DNA of 7,319 bases from Acidobacteriota bacterium (GCA_003222375.1 QHVX01000040.1:21945-29263); one strand, 5' to 3'. Counted from the stretch's first letter, positions 1 to 6,866 are shown. Numbers and translations: made by a program. The notes: generated by a model from the letters alone, not told the origin.

Positions 1-2416
1 TGTGCGGCGTGATGAAGATCAACAATTCCTGATGTGTCGAGTTGATGTTGTGGCTCTTGAACAGATTGCCGATGATCGGAATCTGATAAAGGAACGGCAG
101 GCGGTCCTGCACCGTCGTGTCGTTCGTCTGATAAATGCCCGCGATGACCGCTGTTCCGCCATCGCGGACCATCAGCTTGGTCGACGCACGTCGCGTCGCG
201 ATCGACGGTCCCGGCGCGTCGGCGGCCTGAACACCCGGGTCGTTCTTCTGCACCTGGATGTCCATGATCACCGTGCCGGCTTCCGTGATCTGCGGCGTCA
301 CCGAGAGGCTCAGCGTCGCGTCGACGTAGGTGACGGTCGTCGTGAAGTTGATGCGGGTCTGGAACGGAATCTGAGTACCGGCCTGGATCTGCGCCGATAC
401 GTTGTCCTGCGTCTGAATGCGAGGTGCGGCGATGACGCGCGCGGACGACTCCTGTTCCGCCGCGTTCAGTGCGACGTCGAGGGTGAATGTGCCCAGGACG
501 TTGCCGAGCGAGAACGAGAGAACCGGATTGCCGGCCGCGAAATCGAACGGCCCGCCGATCACATCGACGCGGTTCGGAAAAATGAGACCCGTTCCCGTTC
601 CAACAGAAGGATCGAGCGTCCCGCGGAATCCCCAGTTGAAGCCGTACTGCTGCAGGAAGCTCTGCGTCGTTTCAACGACACGCGCTTCGATGACGACCTG
701 GCGATTCGCGACATCGACTGAATCGATCAGATTGCGCATCGTCTGCAGGTAGCCCGGGATCTCGCTGATGATCAGCTGGTTCGTGCGCTGGTCGACGATG
801 ATGCGGGCGCGCGGTGAAGCGAGGTCTTTCAGCAGACCGGAGACGTCTGAGGCGCGAGCGTACGACAGCTTGAAGCTGACGGTCGTGAGCGGCACATTGA
901 GCCGCTCTTCTTCCTGAAAGCGCCGGTTGGCGGCCGCTTCTTCCGATAGACGTGAGAGCGTACCGACGCGCATCACGTTTCCTTCGAGTACGTAGGAGAG
1001 TCCGTTCTGACGCAGGATCAGATCGAGAGCCTGGTCCCACGGAACGTCGACGAAATCGACGGTCACCGAGCCCGACACATTCGGGTCGACGGCGATATTC
1101 AAGCCGGTCAATTGCGCGAAGGTCCGCAGCACATCTTTGATGTCGGCGTCCTTCAAGTTGAGCGAAATGGGCTCGCCCGTGAACACCTTCTCGCCCGCGC
1201 TCAGTTGGCGCGAGCCGCCGGCCGCAAGCGGGCTGACATTCTGCGCCGGCTCGCTGAACACATTTTCCGTGCTCGATGGAGCGGGCACCGGCTGGGCCGG
1301 CGCCGGCTGCGAAAGCGGCGTGGGCGTGCGCCGCTGACGAGGAGCGGGCGGTGGCGGAGCCTGATCTTGTGCGTGGATGATGGCCGTGGCGCCTGACGAC
1401 GCCTCCTGCGGCAACTTCCAGGTCGCAGTGTCGGCGACCGCAGGAACCTGCGACACGATATCGGTCGACTTCGCCGGTTCCGTCTTCGGCGCCTCGGCAA
1501 CCTTGACTGCCGGAGCGGGTGCAGATGCAGCGACAGTCTTCGGCGCTTCGCCGAAGGTGACGTGCAGCTTGTCGCCGCTCTTCGTGATGTTGTAAGCCAT
1601 CGGCTGCGACAGATCGATGACGACGCGCGCGACATCGTCCTTGAACTGGCCGGCGCGAATCCGCTTCACGAGCGAGTCATCGATGTTCGTGTTCTTGGCA
1701 GCCTTGTTCTTGATGCCGGGAAAATCGATGACAATGCGCGCCGGTTTGTCGAGCTTGAATGCGCTGTAATTCGGATCTCCGTTCGTCGCGATCTGAACGT
1801 CGATCGCGTCGCCTTTGCCCGCTGTATCGATCTTCTTCAGCAGCGTGGCCTTCACCGACGGAACCGGCTCGATCTTGATGACAGATTCGACCGGCGCGGT
1901 AACGATGGGCGCCGGAGCCTCGATCTTCGGCACCGGCGGCGCTTCAACTACTGCGGGCGCCGGGAGCATGATGACGACGGAATTGCCTTCCGCAGATGCC
2001 TGTGCCGTTCCCCCGCCCGACAGACGCACGGTCACGCGCGTCAGCCGGTTACCCATCTCAGTGACTTCGTCAGCCGTGATGGCGCTGACACCGGCCGGGA
2101 GTTGCGTTGGCGTGGTCAGAGTAGCCGCTTTGGTCGTGCCGGAGAGGTCCACCACAAACTGGTCGGGGGTCGGGCTGAGGGACGTGAACGCTGGCGCTCC
2201 GCTTGTTTTCAGAATGATCTGCGGCGCGGCCGATGATCCGGTTTCGATCGCATTCAAGACCATGGCAGTCGCATCGGCCGGAGCCGGTTGCGGCGCAGGA
2301 TTCGCCGGCTTGCGGTGCCTCCACCACGATGCGGACGCACCTTCGGCGCTCAGGACGAGCATGCTTGCGATCAGCAGGATTCGCTGGACTCTTCTCATAC
2401 TTCCCACCTTCACCAT
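1..2416 (-). CDS. pilQ: Type IV pilus secretin PilQ (C-terminus cut by window edge)
   Basis: PilQ is the outer-membrane secretin: a multimeric channel through which the type IV pilus leaves the cell. The minus-strand frame is open from 2416 to base 1, about 805 residues with no interruption. Reading N to C: a signal peptide (RRVQR, then a Leu/Ile/Met-rich core ending near ASA); a weak AMIN-like domain (about 65-152); a clear AMIN domain (about 189-289, with ARIVIDFPG and ARVVIDLSQ), a fold that binds peptidoglycan; a Pro/Ala/Gln-rich linker (about 290-405); a secretin short N-terminal domain (about 412-485, LKDADIKDVLRTFAQLTG); an N1 domain (about 506-568); and the secretin core (about 572 onward). 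The core holds the diagnostic LPFLYQIPIIGNLF near the edge and ELLIFITPH as the last residues seen, so only a short tail is missing. ATG 2416 has GGAGGG 7 nt upstream. ATG 2398, with an AAGGTG nearby, is an alternative giving a product 6 residues shorter. It is the last pil gene visible. Confidence 0.96.
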   Translation of the reverse strand, partial: MVKVGSMRRVQRILLIASMLVLSAEGASASWWRHRKPANPAPQPAPADATAMVLNAIETGSSAAPQIILKTSGAPAFTSLSPTPDQFVVDLSGTTKAATLTTPTQLPAGVSAITADEVTEMGNRLTRVTVRLSGGGTAQASAEGNSVVIMLPAPAVVEAPPVPKIEAPAPIVTAPVESVIKIEPVPSVKATLLKKIDTAGKGDAIDVQIATNGDPNYSAFKLDKPARIVIDFPGIKNKAAKNTNIDDSLVKRIRAGQFKDDVARVVIDLSQPMAYNITKSGDKLHVTFGEAPKTVAASAPAPAVKVAEAPKTEPAKSTDIVSQVPAVADTATWKLPQEASSGATAIIHAQDQAPPPPAPRQRRTPTPLSQPAPAQPVPAPSSTENVFSEPAQNVSPLAAGGSRQLSAGEKVFTGEPISLNLKDADIKDVLRTFAQLTGLNIAVDPNVSGSVTVDFVDVPWDQALDLILRQNGLSYVLEGNVMRVGTLSRLSEEAAANRRFQEEERLNVPLTTVSFKLSYARASDVSGLLKDLASPRARIIVDQRTNQLIISEIPGYLQTMRNLIDSVDVANRQVVIEARVVETTQSFLQQYGFNWGFRGTLDPSVGTGTGLIFPNRVDVIGGPFDFAAGNPVLSFSLGNVLGTFTLDVALNAAEQESSARVIAAPRIQTQDNVSAQIQAGTQIPFQTRINFTTTVTYVDATLSLSVTPQITEAGTVIMDIQVQKNDPGVQAADAPGPSIATRRASTKLMVRDGGTAVIAGIYQTNDTTVQDRLPFLYQIPIIGNLFKSHNINSTHQELLIFITPH

Positions 2417-2423
2417 CTCACGG

Positions 2424-2429
2424 CCCTCC
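2424..2429 (-). promoter_or_regulatory. Ribosome binding site deciding the pilQ start
   Basis: On the minus strand GGAGGG lies 7 nt before ATG 2416, an ideal Shine-Dalgarno and spacing. An internal in-frame ATG at 2398 also has a purine-rich leader (AAGGTGGGAAG), so the start is not fully settled. Both starts leave the signal peptide intact. Confidence 0.6.
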
Positions 2430-2448
2430 ACGCACCTCACCCAGCACG

Positions 2449-3009
2449 CTATTTCCTCTGAGCCTCAGGGGTAAGATCCTTGACCACTTCGCGGAAACGT
2501 TCGATTCGAGTCGGGTCGTTGACCTCCTGCCTGAAAACAACGGAGGAGGGCGTAATGCGGACGACTTCACCGTCGAGAACTTTGTCACCAACTCGGATGA
2601 GATATCCCTTGTTGTCCGGCCCATTGATCATCGCGACCAGACCCTGCTGCTTGGTTCGCACGATGCCCTGCAGCTTGATTTCATCGATCAGGAATCCCGG
2701 AGGTCCGGGCAGGCGCTGGCCGGGCTGAAGCTTCGGCGCCGGTCCGATCAGCGACTGGAACGGATCGCGTCTGCCCTGCGGGTCGTAGTGATACTGCTCG
2801 CCGATTCCGGGTCCCTCGAGGATTTCCTGAAGGACTTCCTGGACGTTGCCCGTTCCTGTCGTTGCAGTCGTACCCGTCTTCGCCGTTGTGGCAGTTGTGG
2901 CGGTGGCGGTCGTTCCGCCGCCCGGCCGGCCACCGGGAGCTTGTGCGAAGACCGCCGCGATGGCGGCGGTGACGATCAGCATCGAGTAAGCGATTCGAAG
3001 ATGCTTCAT
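2449..3009 (-). CDS. pilP: Type IV pilus assembly protein PilP
   Basis: PilP links the inner-membrane PilN/PilO complex to the PilQ secretin across the periplasm. The product is 186 residues, near the usual family size. Seen in the sequence: a signal peptide with hydrophobic core (about 8-22) and a probable signal peptidase I site after VFA (residue 22); a low-complexity Gly/Thr/Ala segment (about 27-55); the family motif YDPQGRRDPF (75-84), which lies in the flexible secretin-binding region; and a C-terminal beta domain (about 105-175; LQGIVRTKQQGLVAMI, GYLIRVGDKV). The protein contains no cysteine at all, so it has no lipobox, unlike the lipoprotein PilP of Pseudomonas, Neisseria and Myxococcus. 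The ATG is 3 nt after the pilO stop, with a GGAGG (3020-3024) inside the end of pilO, so translation is probably coupled. Confidence 0.93.
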   Translation of the reverse strand: MKHLRIAYSMLIVTAAIAAVFAQAPGGRPGGGTTATATTATTAKTGTTATTGTGNVQEVLQEILEGPGIGEQYHYDPQGRRDPFQSLIGPAPKLQPGQRLPGPPGFLIDEIKLQGIVRTKQQGLVAMINGPDNKGYLIRVGDKVLDGEVVRITPSSVVFRQEVNDPTRIERFREVVKDLTPEAQRK

Positions 3010-3012
3010 CGG

Positions 3013-3651
3013 CTATGTGCCTCCACTCTTCGCTGGAGCGCCGCCAGCCGGCTTGGTTCCCGTCGTCGGCGGTGGCGCGGCGCTCGGTTCGACATACACG
3101 AATGTCTTCGCCACGAATTCAGATGTGATCGTGCGGTCTTGCTGGTTGGAGAGCGCCTGAATGTTGATCTGCTCGACGTTCATGATGCGCGAGAAGTTGC
3201 TCAGACGATTGAACAGGATCGCGAGGTTGTGATAGCGCCCGTCAACGGAGATGGTGATCGGCCACTCCGCGTACGGATCGCCGCCCTGAGCCGGCGCGAT
3301 CTTCGGGAACGTCATTTTGTGAAGGACGAAGTCACCCTGGTCCACCAGTGATTTGATCTTCTTGATGATCTCCTCAGTGTTGCGCGTCGACGGCAGGATG
3401 CGACGCAACTTTTCGAGCTCCAGCTCGAGACGATGGACCTCTTCACGGAACTGCGGGAGTTTCCGCTGCGCGGAGCGGCCCTGCTCGATCTTGGTGTCGA
3501 GCTCCTTGATCTGCGACTCAGCAGACTTGATCTGAGTCTTCACATCTTCGATCAGAAAGTAATCGGCTGCGAACACCATACCGCCGGCGAGGACGACGCC
3601 GATGGCTAGTCCGTAGTACCACGGCTTCCCTTCTAGCGATATCGCAGCCAT
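3013..3651 (-). CDS. pilO: Type IV pilus inner-membrane protein PilO
   Basis: PilO pairs with PilN through coiled coils and ferredoxin-like periplasmic domains to form the inner-membrane alignment platform. The product is 212 residues, normal for the family. Seen: a short cytoplasmic N-terminus, one transmembrane segment (about 12-34, rich in Gly/Val/Ala), a charged heptad-like coiled coil (about 36-86, with Lys, Glu, Gln and Leu repeats), then an alpha/beta domain (about 88-190) with WPITISVDGRYHNLAILFNRL, typical of the PilO family (the YHNLAxFxxxxS region). The last 25 residues are Pro/Gly/Thr/Ala-rich low complexity. ATG 3651 has GGAG 9 nt upstream and starts 12 nt after the pilN stop. 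The stop TAG sits at 3013-3015, just before pilP. Confidence 0.95.
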   Translation of the reverse strand: MAAISLEGKPWYYGLAIGVVLAGGMVFAADYFLIEDVKTQIKSAESQIKELDTKIEQGRSAQRKLPQFREEVHRLELELEKLRRILPSTRNTEEIIKKIKSLVDQGDFVLHKMTFPKIAPAQGGDPYAEWPITISVDGRYHNLAILFNRLSNFSRIMNVEQINIQALSNQQDRTITSEFVAKTFVYVEPSAAPPPTTGTKPAGGAPAKSGGT

Positions 3652-3663
3652 CTCACTCGTCTC

Positions 3664-4335
3664 CTACCGCTTCGTCGCCGAACCTGTGGTGGTTGTCGTG
3701 CCCGTAGTTCCAGTCCCGGTTGCCGTGCCGGGCGCTCCCGCTTCGCTCTTCGGCGCATAAACGAAGTGGAAGGTCATGTCGAATTGATAAACAGGTGGAA
3801 CGATTGTCACCTGGCTCATCGAGCTGAGATCCGGCTCTTCGAAAAGCGGATCCTTCTGGATGGCCTCGACGAAATTCGCGATCGCGTTCGGATTGAGACC
3901 GCGTCCTGTGAGCGTGATGAGGCCCCCGCTCATCGTCATCTTGTCGAGCCACACCAGATCGGGAAGGTCCTGGCTGACGCGGTCCATGATCTTGACCGGT
4001 CCCTTCTGGTTCAGCTTCAGCTGGTTGATCAGGTCGATGCGCCGTTGCAGACTGTCTTTGCGGCGCTGATACTCCTCGACCTCTTTAATGATGGACTCGA
4101 GGCGCTGTGCTTCGATCGTCTTGGCGGCCACTTGCTCGCGGAGGTCGCCGAGCCGGTTCCGCTCGAACACCCACCAACCGCCGCCGACGACAACGCCGAT
4201 GGCGAGCCCCGCAATGATCAGCATCGTATTGAGGTTGCTTGGTCCCCCGACTGCGATAGCAGCCGCCGCTGCCCCCGGAGCCGCGCCGGCTCCGCGGACC
4301 GCCCGCCCTTCCCGCACCAAGTTGATCTTAATCAA
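3664..4335 (-). CDS. pilN: Type IV pilus inner-membrane protein PilN (TTG start)
   Basis: PilN is the partner of PilO in the inner membrane and recruits cytoplasmic PilM through its N-terminal peptide. The product is 223 residues. Seen: MIKINLVREGR at the N-terminus, matching the conserved INL-type PilM-binding motif; an Ala/Gly-rich stretch (about 15-33); one transmembrane helix (about 37-57, ending GGGWWVFE); a coiled coil (about 58-112, LREQVAAKTIEAQRLESI); a ferredoxin-like domain (about 112-200, with VWLDKMTMSGGLITLTGRG); and a Thr/Gly-rich tail (about 202-223). The start codon is TTG, overlapping the pilM stop as TTGA. No other start lies before residue 38, and the conserved N-terminal motif requires this one. 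The stop TAG is at 3664-3666. Confidence 0.95.
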   Translation of the reverse strand: MIKINLVREGRAVRGAGAAPGAAAAAIAVGGPSNLNTMLIIAGLAIGVVVGGGWWVFERNRLGDLREQVAAKTIEAQRLESIIKEVEEYQRRKDSLQRRIDLINQLKLNQKGPVKIMDRVSQDLPDLVWLDKMTMSGGLITLTGRGLNPNAIANFVEAIQKDPLFEEPDLSSMSQVTIVPPVYQFDMTFHFVYAPKSEAGAPGTATGTGTTGTTTTTGSATKR

Positions 4336-5387
4336 GCGTCCCCCAACTTCCTGATCGCGAGGCCGACTGCCACCGCCATGCTCGGTCCGACCTCGGCCAA
4401 CTCTTCGGGGTTGAATTGCTTTTCGTCGACCGTGATCCGCTGGAAGGGGTCCATGATGTTGACGGCGAGACCGAACTTGTCGCGCAGGATGGCGTCGAGG
4501 TTGAGCACGCCCGACCCGCCGCCGGAGAGGACGATTTCGTTGACGCGGTCGGCTCCGGAGGTCGCCGTGAAGAAGTCGAGTGTCTTTCGCAGCTCGCCTG
4601 CGAAGTCTTCGGAGACCGAATTCAGAATCGGGATGACCTGCTGGATCGTCTGGTCGCCGACCTGCTTGCCGCGCTTGAGGTCTTCGGCCTGCTCGAACGA
4701 GAGGCTCATCTCGCGCTGAATCGCGTCGGTGTATTGATTGCCGCCGAACGTGATGTCGCGCCAGAACAGCGAGGTCGATCCCGACAGAACGTTGACATTG
4801 GTGACCGAGGCGCCGACGTTGACGAGCGCGAGCGTCTTGCCTTCGTCGACGCTGTAGTTCATCTCGTAACAGTTCTGCAGCGCGAAGGCGTCGACGTCGA
4901 CCAGCACGACGTTCTTTCCGGTCTGCGTGATCACCGACGTGTAGTCGTTGATCTTTTCTTTCTTGACCGCGACCAGGATGACGTCGATGTTGTCGCCGGT
5001 GCCGGGGGTCGTCAGCGGAACATAATCAAGGTTGACATCATTGATGTCGAACGGAATGTACTGCTCCGCTTCCCACTGGATGGATTCTGCGAGCTCTTCC
5101 GGAAGCATGGCCGGCAGAGTGATCTTCTTGATGATGACGGAGTGGCCGGACAACGAAGTGGCGTAGTTGGAATTCTTGATCGCTTTTTCGTTGTTCAGCC
5201 GCGAGATCGTTTCCACGACCAGCGACGAGTCCATGATCGACCCGTCGACAATGGCCTCGGGAGAAAGGCGCTCCATCCCCAGCTTGGCGAGTTCAAAGCC
5301 GCCCTTCTTCTCCTTCAGCTCAACTAATTTGACCGCTGAGGAGCCGATATCAAGACCGACGACATTTTTGCTCTTTGAGAAGAACAC
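4332..5387 (-). CDS. pilM: Type IV pilus actin-like ATPase PilM (GTG start)
   Basis: PilM is a cytoplasmic FtsA/actin-fold ATP-binding protein that docks on the PilN N-terminus and connects the membrane platform to the cytoplasmic motor side. The product is 351 residues, the standard family length. Seen: the phosphate-1 motif VVGLDIGSSAVKL (9-21), the phosphate-2 motif LALVNVGASVTNV (186-198) and the adenosine-binding motif IVLSGGGSGV (285-294). Also typical are IQWEAEQYIPFDINDV (103-118) and VDAFALQNCYEMNY (155-168). The start is GTG at 5387, because an in-frame TGA lies two codons upstream and the protein then begins MFFSKSKNVVGLDIG like relatives. GGGGTGA just upstream is a plausible Shine-Dalgarno. 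It is the first gene of the pil operon and overlaps pilN by 4 nt. Confidence 0.96.
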   Translation of the reverse strand: MFFSKSKNVVGLDIGSSAVKLVELKEKKGGFELAKLGMERLSPEAIVDGSIMDSSLVVETISRLNNEKAIKNSNYATSLSGHSVIIKKITLPAMLPEELAESIQWEAEQYIPFDINDVNLDYVPLTTPGTGDNIDVILVAVKKEKINDYTSVITQTGKNVVLVDVDAFALQNCYEMNYSVDEGKTLALVNVGASVTNVNVLSGSTSLFWRDITFGGNQYTDAIQREMSLSFEQAEDLKRGKQVGDQTIQQVIPILNSVSEDFAGELRKTLDFFTATSGADRVNEIVLSGGGSGVLNLDAILRDKFGLAVNIMDPFQRITVDEKQFNPEELAEVGPSMAVAVGLAIRKLGDA

Positions 5388-5445
5388 CGCTCACCCCATC
5401 CATCTCACTCACTTCTCGCTGGCTCCGGACGTGAAAGGTGAATCA

Positions 5446-5474
5446 AAATTACAGGGTTTTATAAGTGGTGTCAA
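5446..5474 (-). promoter_or_regulatory. Candidate sigma70-type promoter of the pilMNOPQ operon
   Basis: On the minus strand a perfect -35 hexamer TTGACA (5474-5469) is followed either by TGTAAT (5453-5448, 15-nt spacer, 5/6 match) or by TAATTT (5451-5446, 17-nt spacer, 3/6 match). Transcription would start near 5440, giving a leader of about 50 nt before the pilM GTG. The local sequence is AT-rich compared with its surroundings. This is a pattern match only. Confidence 0.5.
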
Positions 5475-5502
5475 CTCTAGAGGATTTAGTTAAATGAATC
5501 GA

Positions 5503-5532
5503 TTACGCGCGATTGGCAACTTCGGTTACAAT
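5503..5532 (+). promoter_or_regulatory. Weak candidate promoter of rpmB
   Basis: TACAAT at 5527-5532 is a 5/6 match to a -10 box, but the only properly spaced -35 (TTACGC at 5503-5508, 18-nt spacer) is poor. TTGGCA at 5513-5518 is a better hexamer but only 8 nt away. A second option is GTGTCA (5468-5473) with TTAAAT (5490-5495, 16-nt spacer), which overlaps the divergent pilM -35. A promoter must lie in this 179-nt gap because the upstream gene is divergent, but its exact position is unclear. Confidence 0.25.
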
Positions 5533-5553
5533 CCAGCGCCTCCCGCGTTATTT

Positions 5554-5559
5554 GAGGAG
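5554..5559 (+). promoter_or_regulatory. Ribosome binding site of rpmB
   Basis: GAGGAG lies 7 nt before ATG 5567. It decides the start: the same frame stays open upstream with a TTG at 5513, but that extension would add 18 residues not found in L28 proteins. Confidence 0.8.
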
Positions 5560-5566
5560 TTCAAAC

Positions 5567-5761
5567 ATGGCCAAGAAGTGCGAGGTTTGCGGCAAGACGC
5601 CGGTGTTCGGACATCGGATCAGCCACGCCCACAACGTGAGCAGCCGGCGCTGGATGCCGAACCTCCAGCGCGTGCGCGTGAAAATCGGAACCAAGGTGCA
5701 GCGGATGAACGTCTGCACGCGGTGTCTGCGCAGCGGCAAGGTCAAAAAAGCCGCGCGATAA
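5567..5761 (+). CDS. rpmB: 50S ribosomal protein L28 (zinc-ribbon, C+ form)
   Basis: L28 is a small structural protein of the large ribosomal subunit. The product is 64 residues, the usual length of the short bacterial form. It opens with MAKKCEVCGKTPVFGHRISH, characteristic of the family, and keeps NVSSRRWMPNLQRVRV and the C-terminal VCTRCLRSGKV. Four cysteines in two CxxC pairs (5/8 and 50/53) mark the zinc-binding C+ version, as opposed to the cysteine-free C- paralogue that some bacteria switch to under zinc limitation. The sequence is rich in Arg and Lys, as expected for rRNA binding. It is a lone gene: the pil operon diverges upstream and rel converges downstream. ATG 5567 has GAGGAG 7 nt upstream; the stop is TAA at 5759-5761. 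Confidence 0.97.
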   Translation: MAKKCEVCGKTPVFGHRISHAHNVSSRRWMPNLQRVRVKIGTKVQRMNVCTRCLRSGKVKKAAR

Positions 5762-5781
5762 CGCCGGCTGAGAAGCCGGCG
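5762..5781. terminator. GC hairpin directly after rpmB
   Basis: A perfect 8-bp stem, CGCCGGCT (5762-5769) pairing with AGCCGGCG (5774-5781), closes a GAGA (GNRA-type) tetraloop immediately after the rpmB TAA. No T-run follows, so it is not a textbook intrinsic terminator. It may act as a 3'-end stabiliser or rho-assisted terminator, or be one unit of a dispersed repeat. Confidence 0.5.
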
Positions 5782-5788
5782 CTACGTA

Positions 5789-5809
5789 GAGCCGCCTCTC
5801 AGGCGGCTC
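5789..5809. terminator. GC hairpin at the 3' end of rel
   Basis: A perfect 9-bp stem, GAGCCGCCT (5789-5797) pairing with AGGCGGCTC (5801-5809), has a 3-nt loop. It overlaps the rel TGA stop (5810-5808, minus strand). Neither strand has a following T-tract. It could end transcripts from both rpmB and rel. Confidence 0.45.
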
Positions 5810-6866
5810 ACGCTGTGGCGTGTCGCACGTTGAACTTGCGTTCCACCTGCATCACGCCGTCCAACCCCTCGATCGACCGCGTTACCTTTTCCAGTTGTTT
5901 GAGGTCGGCAATCTCGAGCACCAGCTCGGCGGTTGCGCGTCCGTCGACCGTTCGAGAATCCATCTGACGGATGTTCGTCTTCAGATTCGCGATCGTTGAC
6001 ACCACCCGCGCCAGGATGCCCTGCCGGTCCTCCATCAATACTTCCAGCTCGACCTGGAACTGCGCCTGCCGCTGATCGGCCCACTCGACCGCGATCTCGC
6101 GGTCAGCGTTGAACATCAGATTCTTCACGTTCGGACAATTCGCGCTGTGCACTGCCACGCCTTTGCCGCGCGTGACGTAGCCGACGATGCGTTCGCCCGG
6201 CAACGGATTGCAGCACTTGGCGAGATAAGTCATCAGATCGTCGTAGCCCTTGACCTTGATGGATGGCGATGAGCCGGTGAACGGGAAAATCTTGCGGACC
6301 GCTTTTTGGAGAACGCCCTCGTCGGTGAGCGCCGTTTCCTTCTGCTCGTCTGAAATGAAGCGCTCGACGATCGATCGCGGAGAAACTTTTCCGTATCCGA
6401 CATCGGCGTACAGATCTTCGAGACGCGCCAGGCCGTATTCGGAGAGCACGCCGTCGATTGCATTTTCGGCGATCAGCTTCCGCCACGCGACGCGGTAGCG
6501 CTTTGCTTCCTTCTCGATCAGTTTCTTGCCGAGGTCCGTGGAGCGGTGTTTCTGTTCGGTGTTGAGCCAGTGTCGGATCTTGTGGCGCGCCCGCGAGGTC
6601 ATCACCATGTTGACCCACTCGCGCGATGGCGCCTGCGTCGGCGACGTCGCGATCTCGACGATGTCGCCGTTCTTCAGCGGCGTGCGCAGCGGCACGAGCT
6701 TTCCGTTGACGCGCGCGCCGACGCAGTGATGCCCGACATCGGTATGGATGCGATACGCAAAGTCGAGCGGCGTCGCGCCGCGCGGAAACGCGAACACGTC
6801 GCCCTTCGGCGTGAAGGTGTAAACCTCGTCGGGATAGAGATCGATCTTGAGCGAGTGCATGAACAC
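5808..6866 (-). CDS. rel: Rel/SpoT (p)ppGpp enzyme, C-terminal regulatory part (TGS to ACT)
   Basis: This is the regulatory half of a long RelA/SpoT-family stringent-response enzyme, which senses the ribosome and uncharged tRNA and controls ppGpp synthesis and hydrolysis. From GTG 6866 there are 352 residues. Seen: a TGS domain (about 7-74; IDLYPDEVYTFTPKGDVFAFPRG, ATPLDFAYRIHTDVG); a helical region (about 75-200); the zinc-finger/RIS region with the conserved CCNPLPGERIVGY (Cys218, Cys219) and HSANCP (His240, Cys244); and a C-terminal ACT domain (about 271-345; DRQGILARVVSTIANLKTNI). Homology extends upstream of GTG 6866 in the same frame to about 6896 (EWQNDIKDPR), so the natural gene was continuous with the synthetase part, which is now in another frame. 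GTG 6866 does have AAGGA 7 nt upstream, so a separate TGS-ACT protein is conceivable. The stop TGA is at 5808-5810. Confidence 0.85.
   Translation of the reverse strand: MFMHSLKIDLYPDEVYTFTPKGDVFAFPRGATPLDFAYRIHTDVGHHCVGARVNGKLVPLRTPLKNGDIVEIATSPTQAPSREWVNMVMTSRARHKIRHWLNTEQKHRSTDLGKKLIEKEAKRYRVAWRKLIAENAIDGVLSEYGLARLEDLYADVGYGKVSPRSIVERFISDEQKETALTDEGVLQKAVRKIFPFTGSSPSIKVKGYDDLMTYLAKCCNPLPGERIVGYVTRGKGVAVHSANCPNVKNLMFNADREIAVEWADQRQAQFQVELEVLMEDRQGILARVVSTIANLKTNIRQMDSRTVDGRATAELVLEIADLKQLEKVTRSIEGLDGVMQVERKFNVRHATA

Larger units (their letters stand above)
5762..5809. repeat. REP/BIME-like pair of inverted hairpins around CTACGTAG
   Basis: Two GC hairpins, each with CTGAGA at its loop when read toward the centre (plus strand for the left unit, minus strand for the right), flank the self-complementary octamer CTACGTAG (5782-5789). 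Each unit ends in CTAC at the centre. This head-to-head layout resembles bacterial interspersed mosaic elements made of two inverted REP units. Only one copy is present in this window, so dispersal cannot be shown here. The alternative is simply a bidirectional terminator between two convergent genes. Confidence 0.4.

Noticed and set aside
2..721. Plus-strand open frame at the window start
   Set aside because: It lies antisense to the PilQ secretin core, whose motifs are unmistakable, and its product is rich in Arg and Asp.
2233..3351. Plus-strand open frame of 372 codons opposite pilP and parts of pilO and pilQ
   Set aside because: It crosses three real genes on the other strand, and its product is arginine-rich with no family features.
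3766..4719. Plus-strand open frame of 317 codons opposite pilN and the end of pilM
   Set aside because: It is antisense to two well-supported genes, with an arginine-rich composition typical of a shadow frame.
4416..5327. Long plus-strand open frame of 303 codons opposite pilM
   Set aside because: It is fully antisense to pilM, which has all its family motifs. The frame's Asp/Val/Arg-rich product looks like a GC-driven mirror of the coding strand, with no recognisable domain.
5513..5566. N-terminal extension of rpmB from TTG 5513
   Set aside because: L28 proteins start MAKxC; the extension has no conserved residues, and GAGGAG is correctly placed for ATG 5567.
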